A stretch of DNA of 64,000 nucleotides from Cloacimonetes bacterium UBA5614 (GTDB lineage: Bacteria > Cloacimonadota > Cloacimonadia > Cloacimonadales > Cloacimonadaceae). The notes under the pieces are model-generated. The model saw only the letters and a program-made list of their open reading frames with translations, was not told the origin of the DNA and searched no databases. Each line of letters starts with the position of its first letter. Within the stretch, counting starts at the first letter, position 1. Positions 8,969 to 18,250 of this stretch are shown in pieces. The position numbers and the translations under genes are program-made. The stretch lies in assembly GCA_002424605.1 (NCBI GenBank), contig DIKQ01000001.1:62001-126000 (forward strand), read 5' to 3'.

Positions 8969-11296
8969 ATGCCACGAATACTCTCTTTAATACTGATACT
9001 GCTGGCAATGGCAGGAATGCTTTCCGCCGCCACCGTCAGCGGATTCATCACCAGAGCTGACAGCGGTGAACCCTTGCAGTACGTGAATCTCCGCATTGTT
9101 GAAACCAAAGGCGGCACCCAGTCCAATAAAAAGGGCTATTACGTTATCGATATAAAGTCGCCGGGCACCTATAAACTGGTTGCTACAATGATATCCTATT
9201 TAAAAGTGGAGCAGACTTTTACGGTGAAGGAGACCGGACAGGACATCTCCCTGGATATCTCCATGGAAAAGGCGTCGGTGGAAATGCAAAAGGTGGTCGT
9301 CACCGCCTCCCAGAACGGCAAGGACGATGTCAATACCCCGCATATCAAGGTAAGTACCATCACCCAGACCACGGAAGACATTCTCAATACCGTCTCCGTA
9401 GCGGAAGCGGACGTCTTTCGCAGTATCCTTACCCTGCCGGGCGTGACCCCAATCTCAGACTTCTCCAGCGGATTATATGTCCGGGGAGGCAGTCCCGACC
9501 AAAACCTCATCCTGATAGACGACATCGATGTCTATAACCCCAACCACTTTGGCGGTGTCTTCAGCACTTTCAATACAGACGCCGTGGAAAGCGTCGAACT
9601 CATCAAAGGCGGTTATCCCGCCAAATACGGCGGAAGGCTTTCCTCAGTTCTGGATGTCACCAACCGCCAGGGTAACCGGCATCACCACCAGGGTGTGAAG
9701 CGCCTCAGCCTGATTTCCGCCAGCGTCACAGTGGAGGGTCCGTGGAAAGCCGGGGGCGAGAAAGGCTCTTATATGGCTTCTTTCCGGCGCACCTATCTGG
9801 ACGTCCTGAAACAAGCCTTTGATTTACCGGATTACTACTTCTACGACGGACACTGGAAAATGAACTGGGATATCAATAACAAGGACAAGGTGAGCGCCAG
9901 CATGTACTTCGGAAAGGACAACCTGGATATGGACGTCGGGGTTGGCTTGCACATCGATTGGGGAAACCAGACGTTTTCCTCCCAGTGGGTGCATATCTTT
10001 AACCCGCGTCTGTTCTCGCACTTCGTTCTGGCAGGCAGCCGTTTTGAAAGCAATATGAAGCAGTTCTCCCAGAAAGGTGAAACCTTCAGCCGGCATAACT
10101 CTATAGATGACGTAACCCTCAAAGGCATCTACTCCTGGCTTCCCAACAACAACAACCAGGTGGACTTTGGCATGGAAGTGAAGTGGAACCGTGTGAAGCT
10201 GCTGGTGGATACCGCCTACCAGATGGACCCGAACTCGCTTCCGGACGTGAAGGCCTCTTCGGTGACGGGTGCTGCTTACATACAGAATATCTGGGACATT
10301 GATGAACTGTGGACCCTGCAGCCTGGACTGAGATTCTCTACTTACAACTCCATCGATATAAACCTGCCCAGTTGCAGGAATGCCAATTATTCCAATCTGG
10401 AGCCTCGTATCTCCCTGCGCCGCAAGCTGGACATCGCAGAAAACGTCTTTGTCACCTACGGACGCTATTACCAATACCTTACCCTGATGTCCATGGGCGT
10501 GAGCACTCCCTTTGACCTCTGGTTCCCGCTGGACGGCAGTTTGAAACCCGGCATCTCAGACCACTATATACTGGGTTACAAAAACGAGCTTTCGCCGGAC
10601 TTTGCCTTGGACGTGGAGCTTTATTACAAACACAACCAGAACCTGCTGGAATACAATCCCGCCACCGATTTTTCCTGGAACAACGAGACGGGCCAGCTCA
10701 AGGACGTATTCTACGTCGGAAAGGGCTTCACTTATGGAATCGACACCCAGCTTCGCACTGACTGGAACGGGCTGGAGGGCTTCATTGGCTACACCCTGAG
10801 CAATACCAGGCGCAAAATGGCAGGAACCAATATAGACCCCGAAACCCATGAACCCCAGTACTTTTACCCGCTCTACGACAAGACCCACCAGATGAACATC
10901 GTGGAGACCTACAAATTTACCGAGAACACCGGACGCCAGCTCTGGGGCGGAGACCTGAAGTTCGGACTGAACTTCGCCTGGTCTTCCGGACAGCCTACCC
11001 AGGTGCCGGAAGGCGTATTCTTTGACGGAGAGCAGTTTCAGATTCTTTACAGCTACAAGGACCGTGTCCGCCTGCCTGATTATGTGCGCCTGGACCTAAG
11101 CATCAAGAACGAGTGGAGCAAAAGCTGGGGAAGCATCGAGCCCTACATCGAAGTAATCAACGTATTCAACCGCAAAAACATCGGCAGCCGCAACTATTAC
11201 ATCGCCTTTAACGATGAAGGCAATGCCGAGCTCAAATCCTCTGACAGCGGGCAATTTCCCTTTGTGCCCTTTGTCGGTGTCAACGTAAAATGGTAA
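8969..11296 (+). CDS. TonB-dependent outer-membrane receptor
   Basis: A 775-residue receptor. After a signal peptide (to about residue 21) comes a CarboxypepD_reg-like beta-sandwich (VSGFITRADSGEPLQYVNLRI...), then a plug domain near 130-235 (ILTLPGVTPISDFSSGLYVRGGSPDQN, VFSTFNTDAVESVELIKGGYPAKYGG), then a 22-strand-type barrel ending in FVGVNVKW with the usual terminal aromatic residue. It imports a large ligand using TonB energy from the inner membrane; no tonB/exbBD is nearby. The following DUF4249 lipoprotein is a frequent partner of such receptors in Bacteroidota. The substrate is unknown. Confidence 0.92.
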   Translation: MPRILSLILILLAMAGMLSAATVSGFITRADSGEPLQYVNLRIVETKGGTQSNKKGYYVIDIKSPGTYKLVATMISYLKVEQTFTVKETGQDISLDISMEKASVEMQKVVVTASQNGKDDVNTPHIKVSTITQTTEDILNTVSVAEADVFRSILTLPGVTPISDFSSGLYVRGGSPDQNLILIDDIDVYNPNHFGGVFSTFNTDAVESVELIKGGYPAKYGGRLSSVLDVTNRQGNRHHHQGVKRLSLISASVTVEGPWKAGGEKGSYMASFRRTYLDVLKQAFDLPDYYFYDGHWKMNWDINNKDKVSASMYFGKDNLDMDVGVGLHIDWGNQTFSSQWVHIFNPRLFSHFVLAGSRFESNMKQFSQKGETFSRHNSIDDVTLKGIYSWLPNNNNQVDFGMEVKWNRVKLLVDTAYQMDPNSLPDVKASSVTGAAYIQNIWDIDELWTLQPGLRFSTYNSIDINLPSCRNANYSNLEPRISLRRKLDIAENVFVTYGRYYQYLTLMSMGVSTPFDLWFPLDGSLKPGISDHYILGYKNELSPDFALDVELYYKHNQNLLEYNPATDFSWNNETGQLKDVFYVGKGFTYGIDTQLRTDWNGLEGFIGYTLSNTRRKMAGTNIDPETHEPQYFYPLYDKTHQMNIVETYKFTENTGRQLWGGDLKFGLNFAWSSGQPTQVPEGVFFDGEQFQILYSYKDRVRLPDYVRLDLSIKNEWSKSWGSIEPYIEVINVFNRKNIGSRNYYIAFNDEGNAELKSSDSGQFPFVPFVGVNVKW

Positions 11297-11305
11297 GGTG
11301 ACAGC

Positions 11306-12307
11306 ATGAGAAACAAAATGATACATACCAGGAAAACAATAATCGGAAAGCGGACTGCACGTCTGCTGATGATACTGCTGACAGCATTGCTGCTGGCAGG
11401 ATGTTCCGATTTCGTCTCCCCGGAGCGTTACACCGCTCCCCAATACACCCTGAACGGCATCCTGAAAGCAGGCGAGACCATCGGGTTTGAGAATCCGGTC
11501 TGGATAGGCAAAAGCGCGTCCCTGGACGAGCTCAATTCCTCCGAGCTGTTTGTCCACGATGCCACAGTAAGAATCCTGCAGACCACCCCCAACGGCGACA
11601 CACTGAGTTTTTACCTGACGCCGGTCACCTTCCCGATTCCGGACAGCGACAGGCAGGTAACCTTTTACATCGACCCGGAAATGCACGTCATCCAGCCGGA
11701 ACACACTTACAGGGCTGAAGTTACCGTCCCCGGTTATGACAGATTGATTTCCGCTGAAACGAGCGTGCCCAAGGTTGCCGAGCTGGTGCCAAACTTCAAT
11801 TATACCCCGCCCCCGGGACAGGGTTATACCACAGACCCGTCAGACACGCTCACCAGCATTCCCTACACCCTTGTGGACCTGCATTATCCCGTTACGGTAA
11901 GGGTGGATGGCGACCAGGTAGTAAATTACATGGTAGAGCTTTTCTGCCTGGAAGAATTTTCCACCGACCTGGAGTTTACCACCGTCTTTTTCGGGCAGGA
12001 GCATCCGCCTGCGGAGATGGAGTCAAATTACTACCAGGCATCGGGAGAGACCATCCGCCGCATCAATATCATGTCCCGTTTCGTTTCACGCCAGCATACG
12101 GACGGCAACTGGTATGTCTCCCTTTCGGATTACCGACAGGCATATATCTTTTACGGGCGCTACAAGGTGACAGCGTATGTGATGGATGATAATTATTACA
12201 AATACAAATTCATGCCGGAAGGATACTACCACGGCGGAGTGCAAAACGGGCTGGGCTGCTTCGGCTCCGTTTCCGGCGGCGTGATGTATGCCAAAATCGT
12301 AAAGTAA
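11306..12307 (+). CDS. DUF4249-like lipoprotein, partner of the TonB receptor
   Basis: A 333-residue lipoprotein with a long N-terminal region and a clean lipobox LLLAGC (Cys at about residue 33). The start of the mature part (YTLNGILKAGETIGFENPVWIGKSASLDEL) and a following beta-rich body resemble DUF4249, a family found next to TonB-dependent receptors with carboxypeptidase-like domains. It starts ten bases after the receptor gene, with aaggtga upstream. The likely role is in substrate capture at the outer membrane (inference from context). Family assignment is moderately sure. Confidence 0.75.
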   Translation: MRNKMIHTRKTIIGKRTARLLMILLTALLLAGCSDFVSPERYTAPQYTLNGILKAGETIGFENPVWIGKSASLDELNSSELFVHDATVRILQTTPNGDTLSFYLTPVTFPIPDSDRQVTFYIDPEMHVIQPEHTYRAEVTVPGYDRLISAETSVPKVAELVPNFNYTPPPGQGYTTDPSDTLTSIPYTLVDLHYPVTVRVDGDQVVNYMVELFCLEEFSTDLEFTTVFFGQEHPPAEMESNYYQASGETIRRINIMSRFVSRQHTDGNWYVSLSDYRQAYIFYGRYKVTAYVMDDNYYKYKFMPEGYYHGGVQNGLGCFGSVSGGVMYAKIVK

Positions 12308-12319
12308 GCTCATCTCCTC

Positions 12320-12390
12320 AGAAGTTCGGGTCCGCCTGGGTTGTTATCTGTTCAGATATTGATTCAAGGCGGATTCGGACTTCTTTTTTT
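12320..12390 (+). terminator. long-stem terminator of the tetR-receptor operon
   Basis: An 18-base arm AGAAGTTCGGGTCCGCCT (12320-12337) pairs with AGGCGGATTCGGACTTCT (12367-12384) allowing G-U pairs, and a run of T follows to 12390. Confidence 0.9.
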
Positions 12391-12501
12391 CTTGCCCCTT
12401 CCCCTCTCCTTCCTCTATGAGATGTCGCGGAGATGCCCCGAAGCCTCCCGAAGAAAACCCGGCTATCTTCGGGACATCTTCGGGACATCTCAGCAGGCAG
12501 G
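12391..12501. repeat. 11-nt-register palindromic element, copy D
   Basis: After a pyrimidine-rich lead (12391-12419) come AGATGTCGCGG, AGATGCCCCGA, AGCCTCCCGAA, a 5-nt centre GAAAA, then CCCGGCTATCT, TCGGGACATCT, TCGGGACATCT and the end block CAGCAGGCAGG. The unit AGATGTCCCGA is unlike the unit of copies A-C, but block length, inversion and end are kept. The pyrimidine lead nearly matches that of copy E. The element fills the space between two terminators of convergent operons. Confidence 0.8.
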
Positions 12502-12508
12502 GAAAAAG

Positions 12509-12534
12509 AAACCGCCATGCAATGATGGCGGTTT
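12509..12534. terminator. terminator for the minus-strand redox/peptidase operon
   Basis: A perfect 10-bp inverted repeat AAACCGCCAT / ATGGCGGTTT with a 6-base loop, T-rich on both strands. It lies 32 bases past the end of the C10 peptidase gene and may work in both directions. Confidence 0.88.
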
Positions 12535-12565
12535 TTGCTTTGTTAAAGTATATGTTGTCTGTTAA

Positions 12566-14803
12566 TTATCTGATATACATCACTTTTTGGGTGGCAGTGT
12601 TGCCGTGTGAGTCGTTAAGACGGATAAAGTAGATGCCCGGGCTCACTTTTCTGCCCTGGAAATCCGTTGCATCCCAGCTCAGGGATTGACTGCCGGCAGA
12701 TTTGAAACCGGAGTCCAGAGTCCTGACCAGCCGTCCTTTCAGGTCATAGATACGGAGGCTGGCATTGCCGCTTTCCTTTTGCTGCCAGGATAAAACAGCA
12801 GTTGAGCTGAAGGGGTTGGGACCTGCTTTCAGGGCAAGGTCTGCCGTCGGGACGATGTTCTCATCATCGTTGCCCACATAACTGGTCCATAACTGGAACT
12901 GGTCCAGCAGCAGGACGCTGCCATTGTCCGTAACGCAGTTCACGCCGATGAACAGGTTGGTATGGGTGTTGCCGGTGATGATATATTCAAACCGGGTCCA
13001 TTCGGAGGGCACCTCAACGGGTGTATCTCCGCTGATAATGGTCATCTGGTCCGGCTGGGGATTGGGCAGGTTGTAGCCGACCCGGATTTTGGCAGGCAGA
13101 TTGTCCGGATGAACGGATTTTGCCCAAAACCGCAATCTTGCCTGGCTGCCTGTATTCCACTTGGGGGAGCAGAACCAGTCGTTATTTGCGCCTTCGGCGG
13201 AGGGGAAGCAAATCAGCACCCTGTCTCCGTTCAGCGGAGTATATTCCGGCATGGGCGGTACTGCAGAGGCAGGATTAAACACCATGTATGACAAAGGCTC
13301 GCCCTCGCCCGGAAAGTCTGAATAATCAGATTCCACCGTGTTGGCGGCATCCAGGTCATATGTGAACCAGGGCGTCAAATCAGTGGCGAAATCGCTGAAA
13401 TTGGCAAAGCTTTCCTGATAGTTGATGACAGGAGCCGGATAAATGGTGGCAACCACAGTGTTGGAAGGGGCGGAATCGCCTTGGGAGAAATTGGCAACCA
13501 CGTAATAGGTATAAGTCCCTGCTTGGGGATTGATGTCATAATAATAAGTGGTAAAGGGGTCGGCAGTAGAGCCGTGGATAACGCCGTTTCTGTACAGGGT
13601 GAATCCCAGCAGAGCGCGGTTGAGGGGGCTCTGCCATTCCAGGAAGATGTTGTTGCCGGCATCCACGGTGGCGGTAAGATTGGTGGCAGGCGCAACAGGA
13701 GCGGTGGGACGGATTCCGATGATGGCTCCCTGGGAGGAATTGAACTGGTATTGCCCGGGATTCAGGTTTGAGAGATAGAAATAGCCGTCTGCCCAGCCGT
13801 TCCAGCCCCAATTGAAGTGGAAATAGTTGGTACCCTGATAACCGTCGCAGACAAAGGCATGGCCTCCGTTAACGGTGTCCTGTCCAAAGTAATAAACCGG
13901 GCGTCCAGCATCCAGTTCTGTTCTCATGGCAGCTTCCCAATTGGTAGTCGTGTAAGAACTCTTGTAAACAAGCTGGGCTGTGGACTCATAGTTAAAGAAA
14001 TTAACCAGGGCAGGCCTGACTGCAGAAGCATAGGAGCCGGAACCGTTGGGACCGTAATCCATATTGATGGCGACTCCCGCGTGGAACATCAGGGTGCTGA
14101 GGGCGGTGTTGGGAGTATAGTAAAGCACATTGGGCATTGAGGAGTAATTATAGGTGGTGGCGCCGAAGTTGGCGGTGATGGAACCATAAGTGGCATGGTA
14201 GTAGGTGTTTGAACCTGTTCCCTGGGTGGGGTATGCCCAGAACTTCATTATCTGCGCCAGGGCGGATGCTCCGCAACCGGCATAGACTCTGCCTCCGGGA
14301 CCCTGAGCATCTGCGGGACACATGGAATTATAAGGCCAGTCCTGGTCCCAGGTGGTGGTTAACAGAGGCGATACAGGCCTGTCAGGCAGAAAACCGCTAT
14401 AATCGCCATTGCGTAATGCGTTCCAGCCGGGATGGGCGGATATGGATTGCGAGTTCCTTATGGCTGCTATTTCCTCGTGGTACTGGTTGAAGTAACCTCT
14501 GATGTAATCAGGCAGGGCGGAATAGTTCATAGAGCCGGTTTGGCTGTAACCCAGAATCGGGTGGATGGCATCATCCGCGCTGACCAGGATGTAGCCGCCG
14601 TCTTCAAAGGAAACCAGAAACCAGTCAGTAAGGTTATCCTGAATGGGGTTTGTTATAGCAGTGATTTCTGCATTCGTGTTTACAGGACTTAAGTGCCGTA
14701 TCCAACCGGTAGCGACAGACAGCGCTTCGTCCCGGCTGACCGGAACTGCGGTCAGGGACGCCAGCAACAGGCATAACATTGTAATCAGCATTAGTTTTTT
14801 CAT
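12566..14803 (-). CDS. C10-family (streptopain-like) cysteine peptidase with sorting tail
   Basis: A 745-residue secreted protease. A signal peptide is followed by an inhibitor-like propeptide (residues 22-125, containing SRDEALSVATGWI and GGYILVSADDAIHPILGYS). The C10 catalytic domain follows: the nucleophile is in YAGCGASALAQIMKFWAYP (Cys near 176) and the His is in GGHAFVCDGYQ (near 315), followed by FHFNWGWNGWADGYF. Then come a fibronectin-III domain, a jelly-roll module and a FlgD-like tail (NPFSSTAVLSW, IYDLKGRLVRTL, PGIYFIRL). It should degrade extracellular protein after surface export, in keeping with an amino-acid fermenting life. It is the last gene of a redox operon, 18 bases after its neighbour; its active-site Cys must be kept reduced. 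Confidence 0.93.
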   Translation of the reverse strand: MKKLMLITMLCLLLASLTAVPVSRDEALSVATGWIRHLSPVNTNAEITAITNPIQDNLTDWFLVSFEDGGYILVSADDAIHPILGYSQTGSMNYSALPDYIRGYFNQYHEEIAAIRNSQSISAHPGWNALRNGDYSGFLPDRPVSPLLTTTWDQDWPYNSMCPADAQGPGGRVYAGCGASALAQIMKFWAYPTQGTGSNTYYHATYGSITANFGATTYNYSSMPNVLYYTPNTALSTLMFHAGVAINMDYGPNGSGSYASAVRPALVNFFNYESTAQLVYKSSYTTTNWEAAMRTELDAGRPVYYFGQDTVNGGHAFVCDGYQGTNYFHFNWGWNGWADGYFYLSNLNPGQYQFNSSQGAIIGIRPTAPVAPATNLTATVDAGNNIFLEWQSPLNRALLGFTLYRNGVIHGSTADPFTTYYYDINPQAGTYTYYVVANFSQGDSAPSNTVVATIYPAPVINYQESFANFSDFATDLTPWFTYDLDAANTVESDYSDFPGEGEPLSYMVFNPASAVPPMPEYTPLNGDRVLICFPSAEGANNDWFCSPKWNTGSQARLRFWAKSVHPDNLPAKIRVGYNLPNPQPDQMTIISGDTPVEVPSEWTRFEYIITGNTHTNLFIGVNCVTDNGSVLLLDQFQLWTSYVGNDDENIVPTADLALKAGPNPFSSTAVLSWQQKESGNASLRIYDLKGRLVRTLDSGFKSAGSQSLSWDATDFQGRKVSPGIYFIRLNDSHGNTATQKVMYIR

Positions 14804-14821
14804 TTTATCTCTCTGAAGTAG

Positions 14822-16186
14822 TTATTTATGCATAATCAGCATCTTGCGGACAGAGGCAATGTCTTTTCCTTGTAAACGGGAATAATAGACGCCCTGCGGC
14901 AGGGGGTTTCCATCTGTGCCTGCGCCGTCCCAGGTGAGCAGTGTAGTGCCGGTTTTCAGTTCCGGAGTGGTAATGGAACTCACCTTCTGACCGCGGACAT
15001 TGAAGATTTCTATCACAGCAGAACCCGCGTTTTGCTTGCTGTAAAGCTGCAGGGTGGTACTACCGCTGAAGGGATTGGGATAGTTCTGCAGCAGTCCGAC
15101 GGTAGCGGCAGGAAGCGCGTAATCATCGGCGGATGTGTCTGATGTCTGGTAAACAAAGGGAATGTTGTAGGGCTCGATGTTGTCGGAGTCAACTTCAAAA
15201 TGGAAGTTTGCAATACCGCTGGAGCCGATAATCAGGTTCAGGTGATAACCGGCATATTGCCCTGCTTCGAGGGTGAAGGGATTGTAAAGAAAACCGGGAT
15301 AGCAGTTGCCGTCTTCGCTGCAGTAATTGAAGTACCAGTCATCCGGACCGTCGTCTTTCAAAAGGCGCAGGGTAAAGTTTTCCGTCTCTCCTGTATTGAA
15401 AATCCAGATAGGTTCTGAACTGTAATCGACATTGGCATCGCCGATGATGTGTGGTGAAAAGTCATAGGCAGCGCGCACCTGAAATTGCGGTCCTGCCAGA
15501 TAGGCATCTGCCTGGATGATGGTCTGGTTGTCCAGTTGCACAAATACCGCCGGCCAGAAACCAGTGGGATTGCCTGCCGTCGAAGTGGTGAAAACCACGT
15601 CAAAATTGATTGTATTGTTCTGCCCGGATAGCGTTAGTGACTGAGTTACGACTTCCCTGACCACGTTGACTCCATCAGTCCCTACACTGCTTTCCACCAG
15701 GACATAACGGACATACTGGTCCGTCAGGGAATAGGTGTCGGAAATCATGGTTATGGTCCCGGTAACCCGTCCCTGGGAGGGGTTAAAATCAGAGATGCTG
15801 ACCTTGACGGGAGAAGGGCTGAACAGCTTTGACTGCAGGGCTGCCAGATAAAGACTACCGTTTGCTATTTCATCTCCGACACCCAGAACGGACTGGGTTC
15901 CATTAAACATGACCGTCGGATACAGCGAAATGCCGTAATAAGCTGCCCTTGCATCAGAAAAGGGATTGCTGAGCGGACCAGAATCCATGTAATACTGAAA
16001 ACTAAAGAACTCGCCGGGATTAAACATGCCGTCAAGCACACCAAGCCCGTCTATGGCATCAATGTAACCGGGGCAAAAGGTGGAATTGAAGCTCTCCCCT
16101 ATCAGGGTCTGGGGATAGAAATCAGGCGTAGCCCATAAAGCTGCGCTAAGTAAAACGAGCAATGCCAATATCAAATATCTGAACAT
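14822..16186 (-). CDS. Omp28-like thioredoxin-fold secreted protein with sorting tail
   Basis: A 454-residue exported protein. The N-terminal domain reads like the Omp28 / thioredoxin fold: GESFNSTFCPGY stands where a CxxC is expected, and AAYYGISLYPTVMFNG is the cis-Pro loop. Only one Cys of the pair remains (CPGY), so it is unlikely to be a disulfide oxidoreductase. Beta modules follow, then a FlgD-like tail (NYPNPFSGSTTLQLY, IFNVRGQKVSSI, QGVYYSRL). I chose ATG 16186 because acaaggagtataag directly precedes it; the longer frame has no ribosome site. Its role is unknown; position suggests a link to the redox operon. Confidence 0.78.
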   Translation of the reverse strand: MFRYLILALLVLLSAALWATPDFYPQTLIGESFNSTFCPGYIDAIDGLGVLDGMFNPGEFFSFQYYMDSGPLSNPFSDARAAYYGISLYPTVMFNGTQSVLGVGDEIANGSLYLAALQSKLFSPSPVKVSISDFNPSQGRVTGTITMISDTYSLTDQYVRYVLVESSVGTDGVNVVREVVTQSLTLSGQNNTINFDVVFTTSTAGNPTGFWPAVFVQLDNQTIIQADAYLAGPQFQVRAAYDFSPHIIGDANVDYSSEPIWIFNTGETENFTLRLLKDDGPDDWYFNYCSEDGNCYPGFLYNPFTLEAGQYAGYHLNLIIGSSGIANFHFEVDSDNIEPYNIPFVYQTSDTSADDYALPAATVGLLQNYPNPFSGSTTLQLYSKQNAGSAVIEIFNVRGQKVSSITTPELKTGTTLLTWDGAGTDGNPLPQGVYYSRLQGKDIASVRKMLIMHK

Positions 16187-16214
16187 CTTATACTCCTTGT
16201 ATATCATAATATCA

Positions 16215-17672
16215 TCAGAAACGGGTAACAGCTTCCAGCTTTACGCCCTGGAAAGGAGCCACATAGCGGCACATGCCGTTGCGGCATACCTTACCGCCTG
16301 CTTCCTTTCCGGCGAAAAGGGTAAGACCTGTGTGATCAAACAGGGCATACTTAATCTCGCTGTTTACCCAGTATCTTCCCTTGGTAACGTCTTCAGCATA
16401 CTTCCATTGGGATTCTGCAGCAACAGAAACTGAAAGCTTGCCCATGCCCAGATCAAGCTGCAGCAGGGGTTCATAATGCCAGTCAGTGATGTCGTGGCTT
16501 ACCTTTTCTATATACTGGTATTCTGCCTTGGCTGTGAAGGAGTAACTGCCCCAAGGCATGCCCAGTCCTACAGACGGCTTTATATCCTGCTGCCAGTGGT
16601 CAATGGACTTATCCAGTTTTTCTATCTGGCCGTATTCAACCAGCAAAAGCTTGTCGCCCAGTTGCCACTCCAAACCAGTATAAAGGTCGCTCATGCGCTT
16701 TTTGAAAGAGGAGTTCCAGGCCTCGGCGTAGTTCAGGTTCCAGGTGACATATTCAGATAGGATGGCAGAGACATTGCCCTGCAGTCCTTCTTCATCAACA
16801 CCTGTAGTCTGGTTATCAGCAAGGGTTTCGCTGTGATAGGTGTTGGTTTTGAGGTCCTGCGTTCTGTATTGGAACTTGTCATAATATTTATAGCTGGCTC
16901 CCATAGTGAGAGATCTCACAAAGCCCGGGTTCAGATAGACGTTCGTATAGGCGTTGACTGCCTTGCCTTCATGATTTGCTCCGCTGTTCCTGAACAGGGA
17001 GGTTGCGGCATATTCCACTGCCCCGTCCAGCTTGTCGAAGGTCCAGTTCACTCTTCCGCCAAAGACATCTTGCTGGTTGTAGGTGTTAAAAGCTGTCAGG
17101 GTTCTCATCGTAAGAGCAGAAGCTCCGATTCCAAAGTTGTCCAGAACCGGGTATTCGCCGTCTGCACCATAGACCAGGTCAAGTTTTGTCGGCTGGTTAC
17201 GGTTGGGAAGTGCACCATACAGTGCTTTGAGCTTTGCCTTCCTATTATACTTTACCAGGAAGCCGTCCAGACGGGTATCTGTATCAAATTCCAGGTCTTC
17301 CCAGGCACGAAAAACCATGCCGCTCCCAAAGCTCTCGGATGTAGTGCCGCCATGCAGAATCAGGCCGTCTCGCTCAAACTCCAGATAGCGTTCAGCCCAT
17401 TGCACGGATAGTTTATTGGGATTCAGCTCTTCCATAAGCTGGGTCTGGTCTGTGGAGTATTTGGGCAAATCTGCCAGAAACTTGACTCCCAGGGAAAAGT
17501 CCCCGTATCCCAGGGAAAAGCTGAAGGCATCCCTGAAATAAGTATTCAAGGAGTCCTTGGCAGTCCTATAGATGTAAGTCATTTCGTTAAGACCATTCAG
17601 GTACAGATTGTCCGCTGCTGTCAGACCTGAAGCCATCATAAAGACAAGCAGGATAAGAAGCATTCTCTTCAT
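16215..17672 (-). CDS. outer-membrane barrel protein, DUF6029-like
   Basis: A 485-residue protein starting MKRMLLILLVFMMASGLTAA (signal peptide), then LYLNGLNEMTYIYRTAKDSL and many amphipathic strands with a C-terminal Phe (KLEAVTRF), the signature of an outer-membrane barrel. Its opening and the GLILHGGTTSESFGSGMVFR region resemble DUF6029 proteins of Bacteroidota. The start overlaps the tlpA-like stop codon (ATGA), so the barrel and the thioredoxin are co-translated. A function as export pore or receptor for the neighbouring secreted proteins is possible but unproved. Confidence 0.72.
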   Translation of the reverse strand: MKRMLLILLVFMMASGLTAADNLYLNGLNEMTYIYRTAKDSLNTYFRDAFSFSLGYGDFSLGVKFLADLPKYSTDQTQLMEELNPNKLSVQWAERYLEFERDGLILHGGTTSESFGSGMVFRAWEDLEFDTDTRLDGFLVKYNRKAKLKALYGALPNRNQPTKLDLVYGADGEYPVLDNFGIGASALTMRTLTAFNTYNQQDVFGGRVNWTFDKLDGAVEYAATSLFRNSGANHEGKAVNAYTNVYLNPGFVRSLTMGASYKYYDKFQYRTQDLKTNTYHSETLADNQTTGVDEEGLQGNVSAILSEYVTWNLNYAEAWNSSFKKRMSDLYTGLEWQLGDKLLLVEYGQIEKLDKSIDHWQQDIKPSVGLGMPWGSYSFTAKAEYQYIEKVSHDITDWHYEPLLQLDLGMGKLSVSVAAESQWKYAEDVTKGRYWVNSEIKYALFDHTGLTLFAGKEAGGKVCRNGMCRYVAPFQGVKLEAVTRF

Positions 17673-18241
17673 TGGCACCCGCCGCAATGCTCTTCAGGGT
17701 TTTTACCTGGAGTTTCTGTCTTCTCCACCGGGTCCGCTTCCACTTTAGGAGCAACCGTTTCCTCTCCCAGATTCAGCATTTCCCTGATTATCGCCTCATA
17801 TTCCTTTTCCGTTCCTGCTTCGTAACCTTCATGCGAATAGACGATTTCGCCTTTGCTGTCTATTATATAGGTTCGGGGCGGACTGGTTACATTCAGTCTT
17901 TTGGCGAGGTTCTTCTCACTGTCAAACAGAGCGATAAACTTGAATCCACCGCTTTTCAGGAAGGTCTTTGCCTTGGGAACATCTTTGGGCGCGTCTATGG
18001 AAATCGCCACCACTGTAAGCGTATCGTATTTCTCAGCCAGTTTATGAAGGGCAGGCATCGCTTTCTTACACGGCACGCACCAGGTTGCCCAAAAGTCTAT
18101 CAGGACGGGTCCCTTGCCAAGCAGGTCGGCAAGTTTTACTTCTTTATTGTTAATGTCCGGAAGCCGGAAATCGTGCATAGGTTCTGCAAAGAGCAGTGAC
18201 CCGAGCAGTATCAGGGCAAGGATGAATAATATCTTTTTCAT
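17669..18241 (-). CDS. TlpA/ResA-type periplasmic thioredoxin
   Basis: A 190-residue thiol-redox protein. The signal peptide (to about residue 19) is followed by a redoxin fold with the active site FWATWCVPCKKAMP (CVPC near residue 52), the VAISIDAPKDV strand and the cis-Pro loop SPPRTYIID. An unusual C-terminal tail ends HCGGCQ, giving a second CxxC-like pair (CGGC) beyond the fold. TlpA proteins reduce periplasmic disulfides with electrons from a DsbD-type membrane protein, and a dsbD gene lies two genes upstream. The tail could be a secondary redox or metal site (inference). Confidence 0.9.
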   Translation of the reverse strand: MKKILFILALILLGSLLFAEPMHDFRLPDINNKEVKLADLLGKGPVLIDFWATWCVPCKKAMPALHKLAEKYDTLTVVAISIDAPKDVPKAKTFLKSGGFKFIALFDSEKNLAKRLNVTSPPRTYIIDSKGEIVYSHEGYEAGTEKEYEAIIREMLNLGEETVAPKVEADPVEKTETPGKNPEEHCGGCQ

Positions 18242-18250
18242 AATAACCTC

